This document shows, in pieces, positions 1-11,400 of a stretch of 64,000 bases of DNA (positions within the stretch are counted from its first letter, which is position 1; each line of letters starts with the position of its first letter). The position numbers were made by a program, and so were the translations under genes. The stretch covers positions 16,058,001-16,122,000 of the forward strand of contig NC_088786.1 of NCBI RefSeq assembly GCF_949628265.1, written 5' to 3'. The stretch is from Cloeon dipterum. Lineage: Eukaryota > Arthropoda > Insecta > Ephemeroptera > Baetidae. Below the pieces are notes generated by a model. It did no database searches and was not told the origin of the DNA. It saw only the letters and a program-made list of their open reading frames with translations.

Positions 1-2760
1 TTTTGGCAACTGGTCCCAACCTGGAAACGCCGTTTTAAATTTTAATAATTCTAATCATCACACAAAGTTGCCAAAAAATAGTGAAAAGCTGTTAAAAATC
101 AATCAACTTAAAATTACCTTAAAATATGCACAGCGATTTTCAAGATTGGCATGAGAAAGTAGGGTTTTGACCCAGAGGCAATTGCGGAGTGAAATGCTAT
201 GCATGTTTGTCCTTCAGCAACACCATTCAGTTGAGCCCTAAGAGCTAAAAGCAAGACTGCAACAAGATAGGCCGGCAACTGAGGTGCGTAGAATCTGACT
301 AACTGGCCCAGGATCATCGCTGGCGATGGCTCAATTCTGAAAAATCCCAAATTATTCGTAAACTTCAATCATAAACATAACTATTACTTGATATTGTAAG
401 TACAAGCAGGGTCGAGCTGCAGCGTTACATGAGCAATTTCAGTTTTTTCGATTCCATTGGGACGGAGTAGGTGCAGTTTGAGCGGGAGACTCTGAGAAAC
501 TGATGAGCTGCAAAAATCTCCATTTTTCTCTTATGTCTTTTTAATATGTATTTAAGTTTACGTCACAAAGGCGTGAGAATCTTCTGTACTCCAATCTGTA
601 GCTAGAGTGGCCACTGCGTGATGATTTTGAGCGGCGCAGTTCGCTTCAAATACCAGATTCGCGGCGTGCCAAGCTTTTTCCAAGGTTGGCAATTGCAGCT
701 GATAGTACAGAGCGCCAACCGATGTCACTTCCACGACATCCACAGGGCTTCTTGAATATATCGAGGGAAGTGAGTTCACTTGCAAAATCCTTTCTTGCCT
801 TGAAAACACGTCGATATTGAGTACCACCTGTAAATATGTTAAACCATTGTTATCAGAAATCAAGTGGATTTATTATTCAACTGTTCTTTTTGAACGTTTG
901 GCTTTCTTTTTTGACCTCTGCAAGTCAGGATAATTCATTAGGCATCTTCAAATGTACATAAGATAGTTTACCTCATTGCTGGAGGGAGGAACTCTGACAA
1001 CCACATGACTAAAACCTTGTTTCTTCAGTGAATGAAGGTTGAATGTGACACTTTTGCGTCGCTTCATGAGGGAAGGTACAAATTTTGTAAAGTTCGACAA
1101 ATTCATTCCAGTCTCGCTAAAAAAGGGAACAAAAATTGTACTGTCTGTCTCACTATAAGGCTACTGCTTCACTAACCACATGCGGACGTGCTTGTAAACC
1201 AAGTCAGCATTACAACCGTAAACCCAATCGCGCCTTTCAATTCCGATAGCTTCAATAGATACAAATTCGTGTTTGAGATCATTTGGCACTATCCTAACCA
1301 TGATGTACACAGGTTTCTTCAAATGGGTTTCCTTCACTGTGAATTGCCGACGCAAGTATTCTCGCCACTCGCCTTCTTTGTCAAAATCGGCGTTTGACGG
1401 GTAGAATGCTGATACTACCCGTTTGCCAAAATTACGCTGAAAATAATTAACAATAATTGTTACTTAGGACACAAAAGAGTTTCCCTTGCATTACATTTAA
1501 TAGGTGGTAGCTGAAGGCCTCATACATAATCTGTGGGTCATTTGAGAGAAGTTTTGTCTTTGAGTCAACCGAGTCAAACAAAGCTCTAGCAAGTGAGAGC
1601 ACAAGTTGTTTGCACCACAGAATGCACAGGTGGTCAGCAGACACCCAAACGGCTGGCACAGCTGTACTCTGAAATTATGCAAAATATTAAAAGATTAAAA
1701 GCTACTAAATTAATGGCACACTGTGCCTTATTATCATCAGTTAGTATAAACATTAAAATTAAATTTTTTATTCTTGCTATCATATTTAAAAATGAGTTAA
1801 AACTACCAATGTCGAAATATTTCCTTGAAGTGTGAGTCCTGATCTAACAAGTAGATCCCTGTGGCCACCGCCGACAGAAACCAACAATCTGTTGGAATCC
1901 CCTACTTCCCAGAAAGTGTTGACCTTCTGATAGTAGGAGGCAACATAGGGGTCCAGCATCATCACTGGACTCGCGTGAGGGGTAGCCAAAGTGAGGACAG
2001 TGTTGACTGAACCAGGCACAAAAGTGGGCTCCAAGAACACGCCTTTTGCTACCATACCACCCTGCACAGAGAGGGATTATGATATCAATGCTCTTTCAAA
2101 ATTTGAAGCCCTCTTACCATTGAATGTCCAAAGAGAAGCACTGACTGAGGAACATTTCTGTTTTTCGCGTAGAGCGATAATATTCGGTTGATGCAGATTG
2201 ATATAAAACGAGTTTGTTCTGATAAAACTCCGCCGAATAGTGCTGAATGCTCTTCATTGAGGTCTGCTGTAAAGAAGTTGAAGTGGAAGGGACTTCGACT
2301 GTCCCTGGCCTTGCGAAGAGCGACAGATGCCAAAGAGCGCACTGAAATTAGGATTATATGTATGTTAGATAAATGCGCGAAATCAGCGCAAGAGATTTTT
2401 AATTTACCTTGTTTGTACGAGCCACTATTGCCCGGCACGAATAAGACAGGAATGCCATTGAATTGCATGTTCCTGAGTTTTTCGGTGTACTGTCCCTCTC
2501 CGTAAGCATAAAGGCCATACTTTGGATACTCTTTAGTGTCGTTCTCAGACAATGCGATTTTCTGCAACATTCAGAAATCAAATGGTTTCAACACGAAATA
2601 TCACCGGCTCAACGCAACTCACCACATATTGAGGATATTCAAACATGTACGTCATTTCGCATGAGTTTTCCTCATGAGCGGTTAAATAATTGTGAATACC
2701 CAGAACAAAAAATGCAAATATTACGCCAGAAAAAGCGACAAATAAGTTAAATGCTGCCAT
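1..2760 (-). CDS. PGAP1: GPI inositol-deacylase PGAP1 (partial, 3' end beyond the window)
   Basis: Removes the inositol-linked acyl chain from GPI anchors in the ER membrane. Exons read in transcription order: 2760-2623, 2561-2408, 2341-2118, 2061-1807, 1668-1495, 1436-1177, 1116-972, 827-562, 507-388 and 336-118. All joins keep frame and give about 651 residues. A further piece at 20-1 is possible but weak. The start ATG precedes a membrane segment (residues about 4-26), as expected for this ER protein. The lipase motif LFGHSMGGMVA crosses the exon 3/4 junction with the nucleophile Ser near residue 171. The stretches ATPHASPVM, DHLCILWCKQL and VRSGLTL match the family as I know it. Vertebrate PGAP1 is about 920 residues, so the C-terminal membrane region lies to the left of the window. 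Introns are about 60-150 bases. No break was seen. Confidence 0.92.
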
Positions 2761-3233
2761 CGCTTGAGCTGTGTTTACTACATCATATGGCTACTAGCAT
2801 GGCCATAGCCCATGATCGAGCATGAGGAGTGAGGAGTAGACGAGTGCTCATTGTCAGCTCGATCCTTTTACCTCTTACCTCGCACTCGCAGTACCAAGCT
2901 TTTGCCAACATGACAAACGCATTCAAATATAAAAATTCTGCTTATAATTCAAGTTGCCTTGACTTTATCAACGATTCTGTTATGTAAATTTTATTGTCTT
3001 TTATTTTTTATTTTTTTATTTCAGAAATATACTGATCCGATAATTTTTTCTTGTTATCATTTTACTAATAAGGTTGGCATAGGTGCTTGTCAAGTAATAC
3101 GAAAATAAACATCATAAACGCTAACAAAATTTGGCGTGCAGCCGTGTTTGCTTTTAGACGCTTTAGACAGAAAAAGATTCATTGGCCGATTTTATTTTAT
3201 TGATCAGCGAAAATTCTATCTATTCTAAATAAC
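2761..3233. promoter_or_regulatory. Intergenic promoter region between divergent PGAP1 and SAAL1
   Basis: The 473 bases between two oppositely oriented start codons hold no reading frame of note, so both promoters must lie here or overlap. I see no convincing TATA box, which is usual for housekeeping genes. The SAAL1 side is AT-rich. The call rests on gene arrangement, not on a recognised motif. Confidence 0.5.
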
Positions 3234-5189
3234 ATGGACGAAGAACAGTCGTGGGTTAAGGAGTATACTGAAGCTTCAGATTCAGAAGGAGACGCAGGAG
3301 AAACAAAAAATGGAATTGAAGCCGGCGACAACAATTCACCGGCATTGGCATGCAATCCTTCAGTACCTGAAGAAATGGAAGCTGACTTGGAGAAGATTAA
3401 AGGGGATATGATCGGTTTGTTACAAACTGAAATTTAGCTTTCATCTCTATCCAAATGATAATGCTATTATTTATTTATGTATTATTTATAATACATAATG
3501 CTATTATTTATTTTTTTTCAACTGCGCATCCTTGCGTGGTTCAAAATCTAGCAATTTTTATTGACCATTAATTTGCAAATATAATGAATTGAAATAAAAT
3601 ATTAATGTGTAGCAGAATAAATAATTTGGAAATTTTGCATTAATTGTAAAAATAATAATTGTAACACTTTAGGTGACACCGTTTACACTGAGCGGTGGGT
3701 TTTGAAGTGTTTGATGAATATAACGAAGGTGTGTAATACAATATTTTAATTTTTAACGCGCAATTAAATATGTATAGAGAAATTATTGTTGAACTTTAGA
3801 AATTCCCGGAGTACTGCAAAGAAGACGAGGAGGTGAAAGAGCTTGATTCTGCATTTGAAGAAGATGTTTGCACGATTTGGGACATGGCTATAGACAAAGA
3901 CGTGACCAAGTTTTTAATGAAGCACAACATCCTGAATCTCATAGAAGCCATAATTAGCGAATGCAAAAATCCTCGATTGATGGTATACGCTGTGTATGAA
4001 AAATACATAAAGCTATCTCTAAAGGTATCTAATTGTTATGCAGGAAATGATGTTGGGGATCATTGGAAATTTGGGCTGCCAATCAGAAGCTCGAAGAGAA
4101 ATCGCAGCACAAAAGTCGCTCATCGCCATATTAGCAGCAACTTTGGAGTATACTGACGCCCGTTCATTAATTCAACTTGTAAGACTGATCAAAACCTGCT
4201 TGTGGGATTTACGAAACTTGGAAGCGGGCGAAATTCCCAAAGATAATTTTTGGGTCGAATCACTAGCTCATCAGAGTTGCAGCGATAGCTTGATGTTCAT
4301 AATTAAAAGCTCATGTGATGGTAATTATTTTACCTTTTTTTTTCGAACAGTTAAAAATATACGCTTTGGATATTTCCAGAGGACTTGGTGTTTGATGCAA
4401 TCAAATTATTGGAGACGTTAGTATTTATCAGGCTACCAAAGGAAGGGGAATTTTTAGGAAAATACTTTGCAAATGCTGGTAATTGTCATAAATAATTTGT
4501 TTTTGAATGTGAAGATTTAATCTAATACAAGCAGAAGCTGTTGCGTCGCTTTTGGAAGGACTGCGAGAAGTCTCCTCAAGTTCGGAAAAATCTGATTTTG
4601 GCGTAATCAACAGGAATGTTGAGGATGTGCTGATAAAGTGGGTCTCGATCCTGTATGGCCTCACACTTTGCGCTAATGGTGAAGCAGCAATAAGTAAGGA
4701 AATCAACGTCGCTTTAGATCATCTAACAAAAATTTAACATCTATAGGGGCGCATGCTGAAAGCAATCTAGTTTTCGTCCATCTAATAACTACACATGTCC
4801 TGGAAAAGGAGAACTTGAAAGAATGCATCGATGAATACTCTGACTTCATCATGTGCGTCACGACAGTCATGAATCTCCTTCTGCCTACTGATTTCCACGA
4901 AGGATGCCTCGCCAGTGCTGTAACCCTGCTGGATAAGGTCCAAGGCGTCGATCACCTGCGCGAAGGCTTGGAGAAGCTGATGGTTTCTGTCGCAGCTGCC
5001 GAGGGTGTGCAGGCCAGCATGCTATCCACTTTGTCCCAGTGCCACGCGCCTGAGGTTGAGTTATGTTTCCTAGCGATCTCAAAGCAAGACAGAGCCCTGC
5101 TTACCCAGCTGCTGGCAGAGCTCAAGTGCATCAACAAGACTGACAGACTATGCGAGATCGCAAAAAACATTCTCAAAGGTTCGCATTGA
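3234..5189 (+). CDS. SAAL1: SAAL1 (serum amyloid A-like 1) armadillo-type protein
   Basis: Seven exons join in frame: 3234-3414, 3673-3728, 3800-3982, 4044-4320, 4380-4478, 4535-4693 and 4747-5189. They give 465 residues, close to the roughly 470 of human SAAL1. The N-terminus is acidic (DEEQSW, DSEGDAGE). The family signature follows: EEDVCTIWDMAIDKDV near residues 99-112, then NPRLM joined to EMMLGIIGNLGC across an intron (about 137-152). The rest is helical and leucine-rich, consistent with the ARM-like fold described for SAAL1. The small fourth intron has a TTTCCAG acceptor and the last intron is only about 53 bases. SAAL1 is poorly characterised; in vertebrates it is linked to cell proliferation. 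The gene is divergent from PGAP1 and convergent with the small minus-strand gene downstream. I found no frame break. Confidence 0.9.
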
Positions 5190-5268
5190 ACAAACTTGCT
5201 GCTGAGAAATTCCCAAATGTGCCATTGGTAAATGAAACGTTTAGTTCTATAACGTGTATTATATAATT

Positions 5269-5285
5269 TTTATTCTTGTTTTATT
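5269..5285 (-). terminator. Overlapping AATAAA signals on the minus strand
   Basis: TTTATT on the plus strand at 5269-5274 and 5280-5285 reads as AATAAA on the minus strand, about 150-170 bases past the stop of the small secreted gene. It lies inside the predicted SAAL1 3' UTR. Confidence 0.4.
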
Positions 5286-5367
5286 TATCACAAATTTTTG
5301 AGATTTTCTCTACCTAGTACATTCTTGTTCACCACAATCATAAACTCTCTAAGCTACTCTAATCTAC

Positions 5368-5373
5368 AATAAA
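5368..5373 (+). terminator. Polyadenylation signal AATAAA, probably for SAAL1
   Basis: AATAAA lies about 180 bases after the SAAL1 stop codon. It falls only 65 bases beyond the end of the convergent minus-strand coding exon, so the two 3' UTRs probably overlap. Confidence 0.5.
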
Positions 5374-5437
5374 TACTTAATGCTAGAATTTAAGAGTATT
5401 AGCAGGTACTGCAGGATAGTTCAAGTTCGACTTAAAC

Positions 5438-5911
5438 CTACGGGAATGCGTTGTGGGAATAATAGTATGGATAGTGAGGAGCATACTGGTCAGGATAGGG
5501 AATGTTGCTGTAGAGTCTGTGCTGCTGATGCTGCGGGAAGTAGAGATGAAACTGGGGCAGGGCGTAGGGCGCCCTCGGGGCCACAGCAGGGTGTTGCGGT
5601 GCGCTGATCACAGATGATGCCATGAAGGTTGCTATCACAAGCAGAATGAATGCCAGGGTACGCTGGAACAAGAGGTACGAGTTAAACAAGGAATTAAAAC
5701 CAACGGAATAAATGAAACTATTAAATTTGACCTGCAATAATCGTTTGAAAAATATTTTTAAAAGGTGTTTTTTCAATTTTTTTATGGAATGTTACCAGTT
5801 TGAATGCAGAGTTTAAATGCTTGTAACATCAGGTGAGGATTTTCGATATTTGACTTTAAAAGTAATATTCATCCTTGAAATCAAGAAATGTAGAGTAATT
5901 TTACTCACCAT
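5438..5911 (-). CDS. Small secreted Tyr/Pro/His-rich protein
   Basis: Exon 1 (5911-5909) is just the ATG, followed by the donor GTGAGT. Exon 2 (5662-5438) begins after TTGTTCCAG and runs to the stop, giving 75 residues. After Met-Arg comes a hydrophobic signal peptide (TLAFILLVIATFMASSVISA). The mature part is about 50 residues of low complexity with many Pro, Tyr, His and Gln (YPDQYAPHYPYYYSHNAF near the end). An intron that cuts the signal peptide right after the first codons is common in insect cuticle and secreted-peptide genes. The same layout recurs in the next gene. I do not recognise a named family. It could be a cuticle-associated peptide or a short secreted peptide; function is unknown. 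Confidence 0.65.
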
Positions 5912-6040
5912 TTTCACCTAGCGTCTGTGTTTTCTTGGGCAAATTAACACGTTTCTCTCGTGAAAGGCGCAGCTATCGTGTGTTGTGCGTCGATGTGCAG
6001 ACTGAACGGGTACACAACTACCGCTTGTGTTGCACTGGGC

Positions 6041-6046
6041 TTTATA
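6041..6046 (-). promoter_or_regulatory. TATA box for the small secreted gene
   Basis: TATAAA on the minus strand (context GCATATAAAGCCC), about 130 bases before the ATG exon. A start site 30 bases on would lie near 6015; a TCAGT initiator-like motif lies slightly further, at 6005-6001. Confidence 0.5.
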
Positions 6047-7544
6047 TGCGCTCTCGGACGACAGATATAACTGTGCTCCAATAAAAATGATTCCTTCCAT
6101 GAATAGCCTGCAGGCGAACGCGTCCGTTAATATGACCGGGCGATAACACCACACAATTTGACGAGCAAAAAAGGAATCGCCCCTCTTTAGTTTTGTTCCT
6201 GGTCCAGCAAATAGTGGGAGGTAAATTGCCGACCTACAGTGTAATCACCTGTTCGGACCGAGCGCATCTCACGTCATTTTTTTACACACTCTGCTCTCTC
6301 GTTCATTAAAGAGGCCAAATATTACGTTATTTGAAAATTTTCAACTTGGCAAAATTGATAATTTATTTTTAATTTATCATTGATTTTTTCTGTAAAAGGT
6401 CCTTCCCGCTACTTACTAAATTACGTTTTATAATAAGCTAAATACTGTTGATTTCTGCCAAGTTGTAAACCATCAACCCAACTTTTGGAAATTACCTTGC
6501 ATTTTCTGAGATGACCCTTTCTCCAAGAGCAGAACTAAAATCAACGTATTTTTTCGCTTATGGAAAATTTAACATTTTTTCAAACAGCTGAGAAATAAAA
6601 GAAGCATTTCAATTTTTGCAATCGAACTTTTCAATCAAATTCTCAATGTGAGTTAGTCGCGGAAATTTTCTTCTACCACAATTTTACGGAGCAATCAAAT
6701 CACTGCAAATGCCGGTTTGATCAAGGGATAAGAAAATGTTACTGTCTTTTGGCCGTTTAAACTCGCACGCGAAAAATTACGAGCCAAGTTGCCTCATACT
6801 TGTTAGTTGGAAAACCGCAGAGTAGAATGAGAAACCTTGTTAGCGTGAGCTACAACAGTAAATTTTGCACTATCGATCTCCCTCGTCGTTATTGTGCTTC
6901 TGAAGGTATATCGCATAACTGCATTTTATCTATACACGCTCTCGCACTAAGCGTCAGTTATCTATAAAATCGATAAAATCTATTGCATTTGGGCACACAT
7001 AGTTAGAACGCCATCGCCTTATAATGATAACATGCTGTTACGTGAGATCAACAAATTTATTTTTCATTTTGAATTCATTTCTCCTCTCATGCATTTTATA
7101 AGGTAAACGCTACGTACTCCTAATTATAAAAACAGTTAAAAAAATTGGCCTTTTAAAGGATTTTTAGCTTAAAAATTTAATGCTGGAGCTATATTATAGC
7201 AGCGTAGAAAGTACGCTTGTTTAACACCCAAAAATGGTTAGTTATTTTTTTACTACTTTTTATGGAAAAATATTTTTGATTTATTGAAAATAAAAAATAA
7301 TTTAAGTAAACACTTTTAAGACTACATAGCCCACGGTTTTAGGGTTTGGGGCGATATTTTGTGAATAATTTATTTTAAAAATTGATTAAATATTTTAGTA
7401 TGATAAGTGCGAAATTTTATATAGCGATAACGCAAAAAGGCTACACTTTTTAATTTGCTAAGATTCTAAGTTTGAATTAAATCTGAACCAAAATGCTGGG
7501 CAGCGCAGTAATAGAAACACAAAATTTGCGTGAAGGTGTTGTAC

Positions 7545-7550
7545 TTTATT
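7545..7550 (-). terminator. Polyadenylation signal AATAAA for the Ala/Tyr-rich cuticle-type gene
   Basis: TTTATT on the plus strand reads as AATAAA on the minus strand, about 150 bases after the stop codon. Confidence 0.55.
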
Positions 7551-7699
7551 GAATTATGGGCAAATTTCTGTCGTTATCGTGACTCAAGCAAAAATTTGAT
7601 TTATGAACACATTTTGCAAAACGTCAACGGTGTAACAATCAACAAAACAAAGTGAGCATTACGTGAAATCAGTCGTCAGCAGTCAGTTGCGTTACTTTC

Positions 7700-8336
7700 T
7701 TACTTCTTGTAGAAAGCGGTGTAGGGGTAGGCGGAGTAGGGGTAAGCGGCGTAAGGGTAGGCAGCTCCGTAAGCATAGGTGTTGTAAGGATAAGCAGCGG
7801 CAGCAGCGGAAGGGTAGGCGGCGTAGGGGTAGGCACCGTAGTAGCCGACGACGGGGGCTTCCTTCTTCATATCGGCGGCCTTAGCCTCAACCTTGACTTC
7901 GACGGGCTTGGCCTCCTCAGCCTTCACCTCAGCGGGGGCGAAGACGCCGTAGTTGTAGGCATAGGGGTAGGTGGTGTAGGCAGAGTAGGCGAGGGGAGCG
8001 ACAGCAGGCACAACCTTGTTCTCAGCAACGGTGTAGGCGAAGGCACCTCCGACCTGGCCGGATGTGACGTAGGCGGTGTTGACCGCGGGGACAAAGGTAG
8101 CGTTGGCGGCAGCAACGGCCAAGAGGAGGACAGCGAACTGGAAATATTGCAAGTGAACATTTAATATTAAAACTTTACCAAAATATTGTTTTGGAGCCGA
8201 ATTTTCAATGTTAGAGTCAAGAAATAAGACAAAATTTTAGAAAAACTGCTTTTAAAGTGTTCAAAATCATGCAGAGTTTTTTTTTTAGAAAAAAATTGGG
8301 GCTATACGAAAATTTGGGTCTACTCACCACCTTCAT
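7700..8336 (-). CDS. Ala/Tyr/Pro-rich cuticle-type structural protein (AYPY repeats)
   Basis: Exon 1 (8336-8328) encodes Met-Lys-Val before the donor GTGAGT. Exon 2 (8137-7700) starts after TATTTCCAG and gives a total of 148 residues. The signal peptide is MKVFAVLLLAVAAANA. The middle part has a short charged block (KAEEAKPVEVKVEAKAAD, about residues 75-92). The C-terminal third is built of AYPYAAYP and AYPYSAYPYTAF repeats. Such Ala/Tyr/Pro low-complexity secreted proteins with a three-codon first exon are typical of insect cuticle genes. There is no chitin-binding RR motif, so I assign no numbered family. A TATA box sits about 80 bases upstream. Assembly into cuticle or another secreted matrix is inferred from composition. 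Confidence 0.87.
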
Positions 8337-8409
8337 GATGCTAGAGAGTTGAGGTCGGACTTGCTGTGTGAGCTAGTTTCGAAGTGACAATACGCTCCAG
8401 GGACGGGGG

Positions 8410-8416
8410 TTTTATA
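8410..8416 (-). promoter_or_regulatory. TATA box of the Ala/Tyr-rich cuticle-type gene
   Basis: TATAAAA on the minus strand in a GC-rich setting (GGTATAAAACCCCC). A TCACT initiator-like motif at 8387-8383 is about 31 bases downstream, the classical spacing. This gives a 5' UTR of about 50 bases. Confidence 0.7.
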
Positions 8417-11400
8417 CCATCCGCGGGGCGGTGGCCCTCACAGCCTCCACTACAGTTTTCACTGCCAAGGTCGACCACATCTCTGGCAGGGTCCAAAATG
8501 ATGCGAAGAGGCTTTCGCACGCATCTTTTCTCATTGGTCACCGCGAATTTAATAGGCGAGCCCACATTTCGCATGGAAGTGTATCGAGAATCTTCTTTTC
8601 CTCTTGAGTAGTTTTCAGCATATAAGGAGTCAAGTGAGATCAAGGCCGGTCTTTCTCAAGGTTTTGCTTAAAATGAAATTCGTCGATGTTCTCAAAGAAA
8701 AAACGATCAGACGCGTTCCACTGGCGTCTTTTAATTTGCATGCTGACTTAAGAGAATAAGGAGGAAAGTAGCCACTACCATATAAGGTTAACTTTTCCGA
8801 GTACTTCTCGTGTTGCTAATTATATTAATGCAGCGCTTGCTTCGATTCCAATTTATTCCAACCCCGTCTCGTGAAAAACGTGAACAGAACTGGATTTTGA
8901 AACTCGCCGGAGCGAGAGCTGAATACGTCCGCTATCAAAGAAGCAAGAAAGAGCTATTTTAAAAGCAGCAGGTTTCATAAATTACAAAAAAAAACCCTGC
9001 TAATGAAAGTAATGAAGCTTGACAAATTAAACTACAATTTTGACACAAAATAAAAATGACATTTTACAAGCATAAAGCCGCGCGTCTTTTAAAACTGCTA
9101 AATCTGCAACTCTTCGTTTTTCTGCATGTTTAGGAACACCGTCCAGATATATTTAGTTTGTTTTTCACTGTGGAACGAATTACATATTTGTATTTTTTTT
9201 TTTTGCAAAAATACGTTCTTGATTTCTTTTAAAATATATACTTAAAAGTCGAACTTTACAATGGTAATATTTTCCGTTGCAGAAATACACTAGCAGTAAA
9301 AATTAATTTCTCAAAATAATAATCAAGCCTATGATATTTTAGTAGCTCTCAAGTAGCGTGTGAATATCACGTTAATAATATTTATTTAATATCCTTTTAA
9401 TCTAACTGCCATAGGCAGTTCACACACAACACGCGTCACGCATGCTGCTCCATCATTTCCCTTCAATTATTCAACATATTGAACGCATTATACGTTGTAC
9501 AAAAGAAGTCATCGTGCATGCGTGATGAAGCCGCTCTGTATTGCGTGGGGCCGATTTTTTTTGCTCTGCATCCCGCCACAGCAAAGATAATTCGCTCAGA
9601 TAGCTGCTGTTGCTACTTGAGGTCGAAGACTTTTCGACCGTTGGTGTAGCGTGGCATCACTCTCTCTTCAAGGTCTTCTACTTAGACCAATTTGATTGCC
9701 CATTCTGTAGTGGGCTGGGTCACCACACCCTGAGCATGTTTTTCTTGGCGTTGGTCTTTGTTACCAGGCGATGGCGAGTTTGCAAAAACTGCGTTGCCAG
9801 TCGAGAATGTGTACTCTAATTTTTACTCTTGCGGCCGTTAAAATTACCGAATAAAAACTTTGTGTTTTCCAAATAGAATCAAATTGAGTAAATTTACAAT
9901 TTTTTAGTTCCACTACTAAATGAGGCATTCTGAGTTCTGAGAGAATAATGGTGTAAATGTTTTTATAAATGTGAGTACTACGGTATGGTCAAATTATTTT
10001 CAAATTCATTTATATAATTTGTTTTTTCTTTCTCAATAAAACACATGGTTGTAATCAAGGTAAATTGCCCAAATATATATAATCTATTTTTTCTGTTGTA
10101 CAGGTTTTTTTTGGGAGACGTTATTTAATTTTCATCATTCCGATAAACCATGCAAATAAATAAGTACGTTAATAAAGTTTTTTCTTAGCTGACCGAGTGA
10201 AACCAAAAATAAAGCATATTAAAATTGTCGTTTATTTTGTCCATTTGAGAAGCACGGGTCTAAACATTAATACATATTTTTCGAACTGCCCACGGCACCG
10301 CTTGGGCCCGACACAAAGATTTACAACTACAATTCGCTCGCATTCCTTCTGCATAGCCCCACCCTTGAGAAAATCGACGCTGGGTTGACCTGACACCTGC
10401 AGGTATTGCGCAAAATCTCGACCTGAGCGAAACACTCCAAAGGAAAACAAGAGAGGGAGTCGTAGTAGCTGGATCGAAGAAGAAGGCTTTGAGATGCAAA
10501 AGGAGCAAGGCGCTGCGAGAGTAAGAGAGAGATTGATATAATGTTTTCCATCATTACGAAAAAGAATAAATCAAACCGAAGGGTAATTTATGCAAAAGGC
10601 TGTATTACTGAGTGGTGTTTAGATGTTATCCGGTTCACATGCGTGCTTTTTTGCGAAAATGCATTAATAATCGGCGAGTTTCAAAGAAAAGCAATGCCAA
10701 TGCCCCGCAACAGGAATGGATCCGAGAGAACTAAGACGCACAACGACCCAAGAGCTGCAAACCCATTATTTTTAATTGAAAAATAAATTGACTTGAATTT
10801 TCACTGCCCTGTGAAATTGCTCAGCGCGATTCTGTTTCTGTATCTCAGATCATTCTCCTCTCGCCGCGCCGCATCATTCATCGCAACTAATTCTATAACA
10901 TAACAAAATGCACATAAAAGCAGTCATGTGTATCCGAGGAGAATTATTTTGCTACCCTCTAATTGGATTTTTCTCTACGTCTAAATAAAATAAGGCAACA
11001 TATTATGAACAAATCAGAAATATGATGTTATTATTAGGATTACGAAATAATACAATGGCAAATATAATAAAAGTTTTGTTTCTACTTTCTCCTTTTTTAC
11101 TACTCAATTGATAAATGAGTACAGAAAAAGATCCTAAATCAGCATGAGTTTTTCTTTGAGTCAAGATCAATTCGTCCGACGATCATTCTGCAACGTGTGG
11201 TTTGTGGAAGGAAGCTAACGCTCTGCCTCAAGGTGGACAAGCTCTATTGTAGAATTTTACGACGAAGGCTGCAATATAAATATTTTTACCATGAAATGCA
11301 CATCTTCTTTCTCGTCATTTTACGAGCAATTACTCTCGCAGTGCAGTAGCGTGTTACATTTTTGCGAGATCAGGTAATCGCCGCCTAGTTATCCATGAAC

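Larger units (their letters stand above)
5912..7699. other. Non-coding stretch between two minus-strand secreted genes
   Basis: Apart from the TATA region near 6040 and the 3' UTR of the gene at 7700, this is AT-rich DNA with no frame, RNA gene or repeat I can support. Confidence 0.5.

Noticed and set aside
1-20. Next PGAP1 exon after the acceptor CGTTTCCAG
   Set aside because: The frame fits but only 20 bases are visible and the pyrimidine tract is weak, so it is not counted as a firm exon.
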